Positions 35,000 through 48,027 of a DNA stretch of 64,000 bases are shown piece by piece. The DNA comes from Nephrocerus scutellatus (Eukaryota; Arthropoda; Insecta; Diptera; Pipunculidae). The notes under the pieces were generated by a model that worked only from the letters and a program-made list of their open reading frames with translations, was not told the DNA's origin and did no database searches. Made by a program: the position numbers and the translations under genes. Each line of letters opens with the position of its first letter. The first letter of the stretch is position 1. The DNA is taken from contig OX352765.1 in the NCBI GenBank assembly GCA_947095585.1, forward strand, positions 94,076,965-94,140,964. The letters run 5' to 3'.

Positions 35000-35385
35000 C
35001 TACCATGGACTGATTAATTATGAAAAACGGCATCCTCCATGTGTCCTTCAAGAAATTGCATGCGCTGAGCCAACTTTTTTTGACCATTTCGCATAAATCG
35101 GGCTTTATGCCGACAGTTCCGCGTTCGATGTAGATTCTGAGTTTGTCCAAAGCATCTGGCTTATAAGCATTGATTGTGAACTTGACGTAACACCGAAGAA
35201 AGAAAGACCAAAGGTGTCAAATAACACAAACGAGGCGGCCAATTGATTGGTCCATTTCTGAAGTTAACACGGTCACCGAACTTCGGCTTCAATAACTCGA
35301 TTGCTTGGCCAGCGCTGTGCGGCAAGTAGAGCCGTTTTGTTGAAATCACACATGCTGCAAGTCAACCTATTCCAATTATTCCCAA
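35000..35385 (-). mobile_element. mariner-like transposase C-terminal half
   Basis: Minus-strand frames read FQQNGSTCRTA (near 35330-35365; the family has FQQDGATCHTA with the second catalytic Asp). Then GDRVNFRNGPINWPPR and LCYLTPL (the family has CDLTPLDFFLW with the third catalytic Asp), and a C-terminal region ending near 35000. Both expected Asp positions are substituted, and a frameshift follows LTPL. Confidence 0.72.
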
Positions 35386-35468
35386 AAGTTGACAGCGACC
35401 TCCATTGTCTGTGACGGCGTTGCCAGCATCATTGAAGAAGAAGTATCAGTCATTCATATATGTATCTA

Positions 35469-35554
35469 CACTTGGGTGCAAAACATTCGATTTTTTGATA
35501 TTTTTGAACTTTTGTTGAAAAATGATCAATGTGCGAATTTTTTTCACCCAAGTG
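35469..35554. mobile_element. 86-bp MITE with TA target-site duplication
   Basis: The left end CACTTGGGTGCAAAACATTCG and the right end (reverse complement CACTTGGGTGAAAAAAATTCG) form about 21-bp imperfect TIRs around an AT-rich core. TA dinucleotides flank both sides (35467-35468, 35555-35556). The structure fits a Tc1/mariner-type MITE. Confidence 0.72.
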
Positions 35555-35589
35555 TATATAAAGCTACTCGTTACAGATTTGTTTAACGG

Positions 35590-36640
35590 TGGAACAATTC
35601 AAGAAAAATGGAAAATTTGTGACAAATACAGTGGTATCTCGTTTTTTCTTACCTAAAGGCAAAAATATTTGTCTTTTTTCGTCGGGCACCCACTTCTTAA
35701 AGCTCGATTTTATTCCATCTTTGCAAGTGATCGGGCCTCAGGTCCGAGGGGTGCCCCTACAATTTTTTAAAAATATACCCGATTTTCTTAAAACTTTGCC
35801 CACTGGGCGGCTGTTGCCGAAAAATTTGTTTTGCGTCCTGTTTGAGCGTCAGCGAAGGCCAAGCGAATCGCTGAAAAGAGTCGAGTCGGAAGTTGTTGCA
35901 AAAGCTGGCGAGTCAAGCTTGAATTTGCGACGTAGCATGGACCGATTTCTTCTCGTCTGTGGAGCTTCAAGCGTGTAGTGAATTTTCCTAGCATCGGCAC
36001 CTGGTCACCTGAAGTGCTGATTGCCTGCTCTTCGCATGGCTTAAACGGTGGTTCACCAATCTTTTGTCTTGGAGATGATTGTCCAGTCGGAATCAGAATC
36101 CATTTGCAGGTGAAGCTTGTTATCATTGATTGCTTGTTAAAAAAATTTCCGGGTTGGAGATCGATGCTGTTGTGATTGCCAGACTTTGGTGACGTTCTGA
36201 TCTGCGGCTGAATCTGCTTGGTCTGTATCGCAATTCTTATGCCAGTTCAGTCACCGCAGAAGTAGCAGTTGTTTGGAGGCGCGTCCGATTTCTCAGTTGA
36301 TTTGCATGTGGATTTATGCCACCTTGCTTATTTCTGGAAATCAGCATCACATCGCTTTTCGGTGGTGAGTTGGAGTATTAGACCATCAATTTTTCGTCCT
36401 TGAGATACGAGAACCGCTTTACTAGCTCGCAGACATCGTGTAGCTTCAATCTGGGCACTGTGTTTGGTTCGACTACTGCTGCATAATTTGTTTCGACCTC
36501 CTCGAGCTTAATGAGGAGCTTTTCAAGAACGACCAAGTATTCAGCTCCGGAGATCGCCTTGACGAACATTTGGACCTTAAAATTGTCGGTTGTGCACGTT
36601 CGTGCAATTTCGGATTTTGCCCACTTCATGTTGAATTGGC
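35590..36640 (-). mobile_element. Gypsy-like LTR-retrotransposon gag/protease relic
   Basis: Minus strand, in order: a gag C-terminal region (FKVQMFVKAISGAEYL ... LHDVCELVKRFSYLKDEKLM, 36629-36378); a zinc knuckle start CYFCGD near 36270 whose remaining His and Cys lie one frame over; a protease active-site region LQMDSDSDWTIIS (about 36075-36115), with DSD where functional enzymes have D-T/S-G; then QVPMLGKFTTRLKLHRREEI and GPCYVANS, typical of the Gypsy protease-RT junction. LTRs were not identified. Multiply frameshifted and inactive. Confidence 0.66.
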
Positions 36641-37599
36641 TCGTGCTATGTTTTTTTTATAACGCTCCGCGTTATGCTTGGCACAACGTGGGCGTTAAGG
36701 AAAAAGAGGAGAAAAATGAAGCTGTCTATGAGCTTGTGTTTTGTATGCCTGTGAATCATAGTGATGTGGAAAGACAGAGCTTGGGAGAGCATTCCACATC
36801 CCACACCGACCAAAACGAAAAATCTGGAAGCGAGGAGCTTAAATTGAAAAATGCACATAGAGCAGAACAGAGATAACTCGAATGCCATTACAAATGGGAG
36901 TTGGTACTGACGACAAGGCAGTTTTTTCCAAGAAGAATAAAAGACCTTCTAAATTTATAGTAGATAGATGATTATATTGATGCTGAACCAAGACCTTATA
37001 GATAGCCAAGTTCGGTAGAGGTGCAATATACCTAAACATTAGGCAGATAAAATATAGTACCCTAAAAAAACTCAATGCCTGGTCTTTTTCACCAATGTTT
37101 GAGTAAAACTCTTGTAGAAGTCTTAGGTCAAACTTTTCCTTATAGGGTGTGTCTGAATGTGTCACAAATACTTAACTTTCCTTGGTTAATGGTTGGTGCA
37201 AAAAAATCGGGAGAGGTGGTTAACGGTTTCATCCCCTGCATTTTAAGGAGAAGAACTTGGTCCTGTTCTGGCGTCCTGTTCTATACCATTCTTCCAGCGT
37301 AGGTTTGGACGGTCCTTCTATCCTTTTTACGACGATCGGCTCTACGCACCGAAAACACTTCAGTGTTTCACACACTGGACCAAGATTCGTTAACCCAGCA
37401 ATAGGTTTAACAGACATGGAGGTGTTACAACAACAACGGCCCTTGGTATCGTGCCACTTAAATACTACCGCACCGAATGAAAAATGCAGCCTCATTGTAA
37501 AGACAAGGCCAATCTGCTTGCTGCACCTTTTTTAGGCAGATCCACTTTGGTATATAACAAACCAATGGACTAAATGGTATATTTCGCCAATAGTTCAAA

Positions 37600-37960
37600 A
37601 GAGGTGTGTTCCAAGCTGGCCTGTTTCTGAGAATTTGGAAAACAGCATTGTATACCAAACAAAGGCGAACCTCTTTATGATTAACCGACAACTTATGAAA
37701 TATCTTAAATCAAGAGAACTTCTTGATGCGATCGCCAGTATGGTTTGCGTGGGCAACATTCTACCGATGATGATCTGATGGCATATCGCACCGAACAGTG
37801 AAACCAGTCTATTCACCAATTTGGTGAAAGCAAAGTTTTTGCACTCGACATTTCAAAGACACAAAAACAAAGTTTGGCACCTAACTCTTTTGTTTGAAAT
37901 GTGTACTTATGGAGTCGATGTAACCCGCAGTTGCTTCGTGCATAGTTCGTAAAACCACAG
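37600..37960 (+). mobile_element. Jockey/CR1-like LINE RT fragment
   Basis: One frame contains DDDLMAYRTEQ, a stop, NQSIHQFGESKVFALDISKT. It closely resembles the RT block at 19.6 kb (DLMAYLTEK ... SKVVAHDISKV) and 12.5 kb, but stops and a frameshift follow. Confidence 0.65.
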
Positions 37961-38039
37961 TGGCACTATTCTCCTGTAAAAAAGCCATCAAATAGGGTCT
38001 TCAACCCGTTAACGCGTGCGCGAATTATAAAAAAAGAAA

Positions 38040-38870
38040 CCCATATCACGCATTGGCTTTATATTTCAGTAATAAGACCTATACGTCTGTACGGTGTGGT
38101 GGTATAATGGACTGCCTTAGACAAAGGTATAAATCGCGACAAACTATGCAAAGTCCAAAGATTGGCTTGTCTATGTATGAGCGGAGCTATTCGCACCACC
38201 CCCTCCGCTACACTAGACATACTGTTTAACCCAACACCACTCGACATCTTCAGCAGACAAGTTGCTGCTAGCGTGGCTATTCGCCTCAACGTAACCTCCC
38301 AGTGGATAAGAAGTAAATTAGGACACTCCCTGTTCTGAGTTTATATAGGGCTCCACCAGAAGGTATAGACCACACCATTCCGCAACTACATTTCAACAAC
38401 AACTTCCAGGTCACCATCCCCTCCGGATCACTCTGGGAAGAATGTGCTATCTCGGAAGATGAGTCAATCAGTTTTTATAATGAAGGGTCAAAAACTGATG
38501 ATGGGGTAGGCGGAGGTTTTTTTTTCTCAAAAAGGCTAAATAAAAGTCTCTCTTTCCGTCTTCCTAAGCAGTGTTTTTCAAGCGGAAATCATGGCGATTC
38601 AGGAAGTCCTGTCTTGGCTGAAAAGAAACCCCATATCCACTAAGGATATCCGCATTTTCTTGGATAGTAAAGCAGCTTAGAGATCCCTAGTATCAGTCTC
38701 TACGACCTCTATTGTAGCCCTATACTGCCGATCTCAGGGAGATAGCGGAGCAGTTTAACATTCACCTGTATTCGGTGCCGGGCCATAGCGACATTCTTGA
38801 GAACTGCAGGGCTTATGAACTCGTCAAAAATTGTACTACACTGCCCCTTCAAAAACTCATTTTAGGGAAG
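38040..38870 (+). mobile_element. R1/LOA-like LINE fragment
   Basis: Frames read YISVIRPIRLYGVVV, KLCKVQRLACLCMSGAIRTT then PSATLDILFNPTPLDIFSRQ (about 38065-38265), and RNase H pieces VFQAEIMAIQEVLSWLKRNP and IRIFLDSKAA (about 38575-38680). Stops interrupt it. Confidence 0.74.
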
Positions 38871-39019
38871 GATTTTTGAAATTGGTATTTTCGTATGTTG
38901 AGAACATACCACCTTCTTCATATCGATATGCATTTCATTTGCCTTTTTGGGCTTCATTCAGGGAGTCTATAAACAAGCTTTTAGTGTACCTTCCTTAATT
39001 TTTCTTAGTAACTAAAATA

Positions 39020-39115
39020 CTAAATCATCATCATATTTTGCTCTACAAGCGGAATTCTTCATCTTTCGATTTAGAGTCGATGTCATCCAGTTTGGGTTTC
39101 TTTCGAACTGAAATC
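39020..39115 (-). mobile_element. 3'-end stub of the RTE-like LINE family
   Basis: AATCATCATCATATTTTGCT then CTACAAGCGG, and further on GATGTCATCCAGTTTGG, match the 3' end of the copy at 51541-51650 (GATGTAATCCAGTTTGG) in the same orientation. Confidence 0.6.
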
Positions 39116-39119
39116 ATAC

Positions 39120-41990
39120 CACTCAGCAAAACAAAACAGCCATAGAAAAGTGTTGCCGCGACTCTAAAGCAGTACGATATTTCTGCGAGTCTCTGTCCTA
39201 ACCGTAGGATTTAATTTTGGAATCATAATGAACTTCGAGTTCTACTTTCTGAATAATCGACACATCTTATCCAAAGATTCCTACTTTATCCCGGTTGTTA
39301 TCTAATTGTGAATTCCTTTTCTGATAAATTTCTTTAAATTGCTCCCATCCATGTATGTAGATACGACGATGTGACGATGACTATGATCACTTTTGATCCG
39401 ATAAAAATTCCAATCACCGAGTCCCACCATGCGGAATAACCGCCTCCTGTGGGTAATTTAAAGGAAATGACGACAAAAATCTGAAGGCGTAAAAAAGTTT
39501 CACTTCAAAAAAAGTAAAATAAAAAATTAAAGGATAACATTCCATTTATCCACAGATGCGAGAAAAAATCCGAGTAACAGAAATATGCTTTGCGCACATT
39601 CACCCAACCGCAGCCGCAGGCAATTGAAAAACGTCCTTCTCGTCCTGTATTCCTTTTGTTGCAAATTTGATTTTTGTGGGCGTTAGTCGTTCAGTAATTC
39701 AGTTAGAGCACAGTTACCCCGCCCAAGTCGACTTTCGTGGCATTTTTTTTCTGCCGATTGCAAATAGCAGGACCAGCAACTACTCTGTCCAAGTCCAAAT
39801 AAGGATACGGCCACTGACTGTTGCTTGAATGAAATATTATGTTGTTGTTGTTGTTGTTGGTTTCCAAAATTGCCAACAAACGGACTTCCCATTGGCAGGA
39901 CCTCCTTACCGTTCTCATATTGTCTACTCTCCTTCTCCCTCTTGCTTACTACACCTAGTACCTACTTGTAATAATTCCTCAGATACATTTTCTTCCCTTT
40001 CCCTTTGCCACATTGAAATTTGCTCGTCGGTTTTCTTCTTCGCAGTCGCAGGTTTCTCTCATCGTTTCCTTTGATGTTTGCCTTAGCCAGCTCCTTTGCA
40101 AAGTCTGCAGTCTGCAGATGGGAAAATCTAATTTAGTTTCTCTCACGACGCCCAAGTCAGCCACGGCGTTGCGTCGGGTGCGATTAAGCGAAAAAATGAT
40201 TATGGCAAGGAAGTGCGGCGGCGACTATAGACGATGAAGCGCTAACGCGACGGAAGAAAGCATCAAAGCTGCTAGATAGGATATTGCTACATTTTTCTTT
40301 TCATATCTCATCATGGAACTGATGCTTCTGCAAAGAGTGATAATACTAAGAGTGAACTGCACCCATTTACAGTGATTTGGTGGTCCGTTTTGAAAGTTCC
40401 ATTAGTTGGAGTTTCGTGTATAGTTAGTATTTTCGTGCGCCGTGACATGATATTGACTTTTAATTACTTCTATTGATATGTATATTGCCAACCATACTTC
40501 AGTAACAAAAGTTTTATAGCAACCTTTGTACTCGGACGACCTGCAAAGGGCTTATAGTTTTCCAATAATTTTTGAATATTCTACCTTACGTCAAGGTCAT
40601 CATAATACTTCCTTACGACTGAACATCGAAACCAATTTTTGAAAGTCTTTAAGGATTCGTGCAAATCGGCACAGCGCCAACTTACCTAATTTGTAAAGCT
40701 ATAATGGGTAGCAGGGACCATATTCTTATGTCAAAATCGAACGAAAAGCTTGGCTAGTTTCTCTTCTTCTTTAAGTTACCCATAAGAAGCTTAAGTAGCA
40801 GCAGCAGCTGTCAAATTTCTGTAACGAATGTCTCACTTCATTGACACTTTGCCTACTCCCACGTAAGTTAACGAACATTTGGATGAACCCGAAACCGAAA
40901 ATCACACTATGGTCACAGCATGAGATTTGCATTTCGTTCACATCAGTCAGTAAACCCCCACTTAAGTCGATTATAGCTGACGCTTGCAAATGCAAAAATA
41001 TTGCCTGAACCAGACTTAAATGGTTTTTCGAAATCAGGAAAATATTTAAGTGCACAAGAATAGTTACCAGCACCACCGGAAAGTCGATGTTTATGTGATA
41101 CTTCAAACCGCGTTTGAAGATTTGTATTCTCCGGGGTCCTATATCTACTTCTGATGCGCTCTGAAGCATAGTTCTAGAAATCTTATGGTAATGGACCAGA
41201 ACCAAATTATGCATGAGTTTGTTAAAAGCTTCCCAACCAGTCGGTAAAAATTTGCATTTCCCCGTATAGAGTGTACCCTGTACTGAGCCGTAAAGTGCTA
41301 AAAAGTTTCACGCGTTGTGCACAGGAATTTGCCAACTAGCCTATCGTCAATTTTCTAGTGAGTTGCAAAGTTGCATATACTGTCAATTGACAGACCAAGT
41401 GGCATGGCAAAAAAGCGTCAAAGAGAATGACCAACAACTCCCAAAGGATAAATATTGCAAAGCGGTCGTTCCAGCGCAGTTTTACTCACATTCTAAACTA
41501 TTTGGAGATGCATCCATTATGGCCATGGTCACCGCACCACATTCCATACAGGTAGGTGTTCGATAATTTTTCAGCCAAACAGCACAGAACTTAACTACCA
41601 CCAATCCTTTGCGAAGAAGCCGGAGCATTCCATCTGCTGGCCGATCCGCTCCACTTGGAGTTGCTTGCGGCAATGCAATGCTTAGAAAATATTGTTTATT
41701 CACCGAGAATGACAATAAAATTATTTACATATTTCCATTTTGGTCTTTCGGAACATCCAACCCGACTACACCAGATAATCGTTGTTGAACATTAAGTGCA
41801 ACCAAGCAAACGGGCAGACGTTTGAATAGCGCATCGATGAGGATGAGCAGAATACGGGTTCGTCTTCACATATAGGGTGTAATCGCCGAATACTATTCGT
41901 GGTGAAAAAGTTTAGAAATAACAAAATTTAATATGAATATCTACATAATATACATAAATATGAGGGAAATGTTTGAGACAAAGAATATTT
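39120..41990. other. No supported gene
   Basis: About 2.9 kb. The largest ORF (40771-41214, minus, 147 codons) shows no domain. A (GTT)n tract is at 39839-39859. Nothing else is identifiable. Confidence 0.42.
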
Positions 41991-41999
41991 GATCTTCTT

Positions 42000-43880
42000 A
42001 CGAAATTATGTAGCAATCCGTTGTGTATTTGTTAGTCAGACAAACAGAGTCGATAGTGTTTCTGTTAAATCCATTTGTATATAATAAGATATAAATATTG
42101 AGATAAAAATTGCAATGAAAATGAATGAGAGTTTCTTTCTGATTCACATCCAAGCAACTCCAGCAAAAGGTATTGTGACTGATTCCCAGTTTGGCTACGT
42201 GGCTGTCCACCTGATTATTACGTAGCCCGTGATTATGGCAACCACTCTGAAAATATCTTTCCGAGATCTGGAGATCAGTTCGGTGGATTTGGGTTTTACT
42301 ATAGGAGGCCCCATCGCTCTGGACATTGATCAAATTATTCCACGTTAGCTGGTCTTTGGTGGTTAGGAAGGAAATAACACGTTCAGCACACTGTCTTAGC
42401 ACAGTCTATGTCCAGTGTGACGCCCTTCTTCGCCAGTTCGTCTGCTTTTCTATTTCCGTCAATGTCGGTCTGCCCCGGCACCCAAACTATGGTCAAGTCT
42501 ATGCATTAGCTTATCGAAGCCAGTTAGGCTTGGAACTGCCTGACTAGCTTATTATTATGGCTATTATGACTTCGATAACGGATTGGGCCTCTAGGCATAT
42601 ACCTGCCTGCTATTGGTGTATTGTGAGATAGGGCCCTGAATGGCTCTCTTATCGCTAAGATCTCCGCCTAGAAGATACTAGCAGAGTCAGGTAGCTTGTA
42701 GGACTTTGAAAGTTTATAGTTTTCATAGTAAGCTCCTGCACCGACTCCATTTCTCATCTTGGACCCCTCAAAGAATATTGTTATATAAAAACGCTCTAAA
42801 GCTCTCCCGTTCTTCTAATGTCCTCGAGTTGGAAACTCTACGGCAAAATTAAGATTTAAATGAAATTTTGGAGTGCAGTAGTCTGTTGAAGATGTTATCA
42901 TTTCCTTCGATAACAACTGCAGTATATTGCAACGGCCGTATGGTTTGGTAACAAACTACCTAGATGCTCTGATCCAGGCCGCGCTGCATGCTGCAATGTA
43001 TTTAATAAACAGCCCGGGAACTAGTAAGTGTAGGATTGTGTTTAGAGCATCGGTGGAATAGGACCGAAGTGCTCCAGTTATGCCAACAGCTGCTGATCTT
43101 TGTATTCTACTTAGCTTGCTGACATTGTACTTTTTATTAAACGCCGGCCACCAGACCAGCGCACCATAGCTAAGAATATGGCGCATCACTGCTGTGAACA
43201 GCCACACAGACATCTTCGGCTGCAGCCCCCATTTCCTACCAATGGTTTTGCTGCTAGCATATAAAGCAATACATGCTTTCTTAGACTTAAATTCTATATT
43301 CGACTTCCAGCTGAGTTTCCTGTCTAGTATTACGCCGAGATAAGCGTGAGTCTCTGACCATTGGGTTTGGGCAGGGCAAAGTCCGGTATTTTGGACTTAG
43401 TGGTAAAAAGTATTATTTCAGTTTTGCCAGAGTTAACCCCAGGCTATAGCCGGTCGCCCAGGAGCTAACACTGCCTAGAGCCCTTTCCATGACCTCACTA
43501 ATCATGGAAGGGTACTGTTCTGATACAAGTATCACCACGTCGTCTACATACGCAAAAGCTACCGTGCTGTTCATCTCAAGTGTCCTGAGAACCTTGTTTA
43601 TTATCAACAGCCACAGCACACAGCACACACCCTTCCTTGGGGAGTGCCTTTGTTGTCATATTTGGTGATACTGCTACTCCCTAGTTTACCATGGATCACC
43701 CTGCTACCTAGCATGGAGATGATCCACTGTATTAGGAGTTGTTCCACCCCTGAGTGAGAGCCTCCTGTATGGCATCAATGTGGACATTGTTTAAGGAGCC
43801 TTCGATATCTTTATGGAACACAGCAAATATCTTATCCACATTACAAAGTACAAAAAATTCGAAAATAAGTATGATGTTGG
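42000..43880 (-). mobile_element. R1/LOA-like LINE, RT to C-terminal domain
   Basis: From high to low coordinate on minus: RT palm with FAYVDDVVILVSEQYPSMIS (about 43490-43560; YVDD in place of the usual YADD), the thumb WATGYSLGLTLAKLK, the linker LFTAVMRHILSYGALVWWPA and IQRSAAVGITGAL (43213-42956), RNase H remnants FQAEILAI (about 42650-42680) and IVWVPGQTDIDGNRKADELA (about 42420-42490), and a C-terminal tail with SHNTFCWSCLD (42140-42180). One of the more complete relics here, though frameshifted and without an endonuclease. Confidence 0.78.
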
Positions 43881-45415
43881 ATTCGTGCCTTCGCAGTTGG
43901 TCAAGCAGGCAAATGTTCCTGTCAAAGTAACTTTATTTAGGAAATCATTAAGATGTACGATAACCGGCACCTAGAAAAATTTGAGAAACATTATTAGCTA
44001 ACGGACAGACCCATAACAGAACGGGTTAATAAAAATTAAGAAACAACAACTTTTCTTCTTTAGAAAAATGAAGTTCACAACTCCGCAATTGACAATTGAA
44101 ATATGTCTCTAACCTATGAACAAGTAATGCACCTTTACCCTATAAAACATTCCTATTATATTGTCGTCCAGAGAAGAATTCTTGTACGAGTAGATACATT
44201 TATTGTTATTGAGTAGCATGTGGATAGATACAAGTGATATTACAGTTCCTAAACATATGTAAATCTGTTCCACCATTGTGTGTATGGTTGTGTACGTACG
44301 ACTGCGAGTACAACAACTGAAAAACAGAGAAAAATTATTCAAATGTCACTTTGAGTTCCCTCAGGATAACCAAAGCGCAAGCGACCATGTGACAAAGCGC
44401 ATGAATTCAAATCGAGCGGAAAAAAGTGGGAAAAAAAAAAACAGAAAACCCCATCCAAAAAGGGTGTAATCGCTCTCCATCTCTTTATCAGGAGCCTATA
44501 AATCTGTTAATGCAAATTTCTTTTCACATTTAGCGAGTGAGAGACGACGGCGACGACGACGAGGACGACTCCACAGCCACGACAGCGACGGCATATTGTG
44601 TACGAGTACATGTAAGTAGCTCGGCATACAATTCTATCGCTATCTATTTATCTTCTTCGCATTGGTGGTTGGTGGATACGACCGTACGTGTCTGCCCACC
44701 ACCATTGGTTGCGACAAGGACATTTTACATTTTACAAGCGATGCGCATCGCGCTTCACAGGCTCAAATTCGTCCGATGACAGGCGATTTTGAATCTCGGC
44801 ACCGATAGTAGCCGCGCAGTGGAAAGTGTAGCACAACATGTTGATACCACACCAGCACAGCAGACCTTTGCCACCGTCAGTATCTATATCGAAAACGGTC
44901 CGTTGGAGCTGGTAATACCGAACAGTTGGGTTTTTTTCGGGTTGTCTTTCCTTAAATATCTTAGAGCTTAGAACGAATAACGAAAAGATAAATTGCTACG
45001 AATATTGTTTTGGTGCTCTCTGATTTTGAGTCTGGAATATGTGATGTGTTGGCCATAATAAATGACTAGAAATGATTTGAAAACAATGTTCCCAGTTTTA
45101 CTGGCCAAGAGCATAGCAAAAGATACGAAAAAAAATGCAATTAAAGTTCGCAGATATGAGGAGCCGGCAAATATCTGAAGCAATCCATGGGCGTAAGTCA
45201 TCTTTATAATCGGTGCTATTAGGATTTTAGCGCGAAATGTGTTGACCTAAATAGATTGTTAACAAAATACCAAGAACAACAATGACGTTTCTTTGTGCTA
45301 AGATTCTTGCAAATGTGCCGACTCCCTTTCATCGGATGTCAGTATCTTAAACCTAAATAATTTAATTCTATCCTGGTTGGGCTGTTTCGACGCCCGTGTC
45401 AGGTGTCCGGGCGTA

Positions 45416-45439
45416 TCATCATCATCATCATCATCATCA
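45416..45439. repeat. (ATC)n microsatellite
   Basis: About eight tandem ATC/TCA units. Confidence 0.9.
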
Positions 45440-46483
45440 GAACAAAATGATCCACATTGCGTGAGCAGGAAGGTGTACATAGGTACTCTGTGCCTGTTGC
45501 GTGCATTGTGCGTGCGCTCAACTCACTTTGAATATCTGCGCCTTTCACTGCACAGAGTGGCTACTGTGGACATCGTGATACACTTCTCTCTCCAAAGTCA
45601 TTCTTGCTGATGATCTGTTGGGCCGTTGTGGTATAAATCGATTTGTTTGGAATTTGCATAAAAAGCAAAGAGCATTCTTGTTCGACATTGTGTCGACATA
45701 ATCCAAACACAATAAAATTCGTAATTTCCAGATCACGCCAAGTGGGAAAACAGCAGCGCAAGAAGAAGTTGGATTATGCACGCCGCCGCTGCCACCGTAT
45801 GCGTCGATCCTCCTGCAAAGGAAGTACGCAAGGGAAGATGAGATTCAATCGCGCCTCAGTGGGATTAACAGCGGCATCAGCTCAACAATTCAAATTGTGC
45901 CGCAAAACCACATTTGGAAGTGGTGGTGTAGTGTGGTTTGCGATGCGGTCGTCGGTGTGGCACGGCATGACTCCTGAAGCACACGGATTTCCTTTTGCAA
46001 GTTTCCCGCCAAAGAGCAAGAGGTTGTGTTGGTTAGTTGCTGCGGCTAAGATGGTTTGTTCGAGTCTCTGGTATTCCTGGCCGCGCATTCGTTGCTGCTT
46101 GTCTTAAATCACCATATGACCTGTCTCCGCACTCTGTTAAGCTGGCGTACATGCCGCTTTCCGAAACATATGAATAAAACATTTAGTCGTGCCCTGAAAG
46201 TGGCGACCTACTACAGAGCAGGGAGTATGCTGCAACTTGCCACTACTTGTACCGCACTTACAACAATGGCTGGAGGCCGCATCTCTCACTCTTCGATCAG
46301 GGCAAATCGTCATCATAATCATCGCAGTCGGCAGTTGTTGGCATAGTCCGCAACAGCACACAGTAGCTGTAAAAGAACAAGCACTTTTCTTCATCCATCC
46401 GAGAAAAGTTGACTTTCCATCAGAAACTCCCAAAAGATCTTCTTCTTGGAAACGCGAACAAACACAAAAGTTACCACTTACTT

Positions 46484-46512
46484 CTTTCTTCTTCTTCTTC
46501 TTCTTCTTCTAC
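46484..46512. repeat. (TTC)n microsatellite
   Basis: Tandem TTC/CTT units, slightly interrupted at the 3' end. Confidence 0.88.
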
Positions 46513-47610
46513 TTCTTCCTCATCCACGGTCTGCGCTTCGTGCTTATTCATCTTCTTGAGTATGGTTGGTGAATCCTTTGAGCTGGAAGTGGCACTGAAA
46601 GTGGCACCATATATATACACTACACACGGAACGGAGGTTCATTAACGGCAATAAATCAGCGTGCCGGGTTGCATAAATGTTTACTTCCCTGAGCTGCTGA
46701 ACATATTTTGTCTTATGCTCTGGAGCTTCTTGATGCATGATGGTAGAATCTTCTAGATGCCAGCAGAAGCCATCAGAAGTCATCCCGCGAGCTTCTTATT
46801 TATTTGTTGGTAGGACTTATGTCTTTTGTGCGATTTTATTCTTTATCTTGCGAATCGAACTTCAGCCGGCGATCAACCCAGAAGAGTCAGATCGCGATCG
46901 ATCGATGAAATATTTGTGTTTGTTTGTTCGTTTGTGTGTTATGAATATTGAGTGCAGAGAACAAGAAACAATATGTCCACTTTATATGATAAACGTCTGA
47001 CAAACAATACAGAAATAAAAATTCAGCATCAGACTGATCCGAGGAGCGTCGATCCTTGTACAGTGCGAATGTCATAGCCATGCTGGTGGTGTGGTAAACA
47101 TCACACGCAACACACGGCTGTTACAGCAATGGGTTCAACTTTAGATGATTATGGACGATCATTGTTCCGAATGTCCCTTTTTATGATTCCCAAGAAGTGA
47201 TCTTCCGTTGGCATCGTTATGTGAAGTGAATGCAAGCTGCCTTCACGAAATACAAAATTCCTCCACGCCCTACTTCATAAATAAATATAAAGTGTTACTA
47301 TTTGCCCGAGTGTTGGTGCGGTGAGCGGAGGAATGGAAGGAAATGCTGAGGAATATCAATAGTTGCTTTGTAAACGCTCGATTGTCATGTGAAGTCACAT
47401 TTTTGATTCGATGAAGTCTTGAAGCTAATAAGGACATCGTTGGAGTTCGCTATTGTATTCCTGTTATCATTTGGAATATACTGTAATGCAGCTAATAGTC
47501 GAAACATGTCATTTTACGTATGTATATAGCTGTCCCTAACAACAGAATAAGTAATTTCTACCAACAGAATTGGCGTTTTTCTTTCCAATTTAATGGATCT
47601 CAGAACGAAC

Positions 47611-47986
47611 AGATCGATGTTCGATGTTGTATGTTGGATGTTCGATGTGCGATGTTGGATGTTTCATGTTGGATGTTGAATGTTCGATGTTAGATGTTGG
47701 ATGTTCGATGTTCGATTATGAATGATGGATGTTCGATGTTGGTTGTTGGATGTTCGATGTTCGATGTCGAATGTTGGATGTTCGATGTTCGATTATGAAT
47801 GATGGATGTTCGATGTTCGATGTTGGTTGTTGGATGTTGGATGTTCGATGTTCGATGTCGAATGTTGGATGTTCGATGTTGGATGTTCGATGTTCGTTGT
47901 TCAATGTTCGTTGTTCGATGATGAATGATGGATGTTCGATGTTGGATGTTCGAAGTTGGATGTTCGTTGTTCGATGTTGGATGTTG

Positions 47987-48027
<41 letters not shown>

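Larger units (their letters stand above)
43890..47605. other. No supported gene
   Basis: Short ORFs overlap on both strands (for example 45643-46107 and 46137-46433) without domains. Microsatellites (ATC)n at 45416-45439 and (TTC)n at 46484-46512 account for the Ser- or Asp-rich translations. Confidence 0.42.

Noticed and set aside
45643..46107. 154-codon + strand ORF
   Set aside because: No recognisable domain, overlapped by open frames on the other strand, no splice or promoter support.
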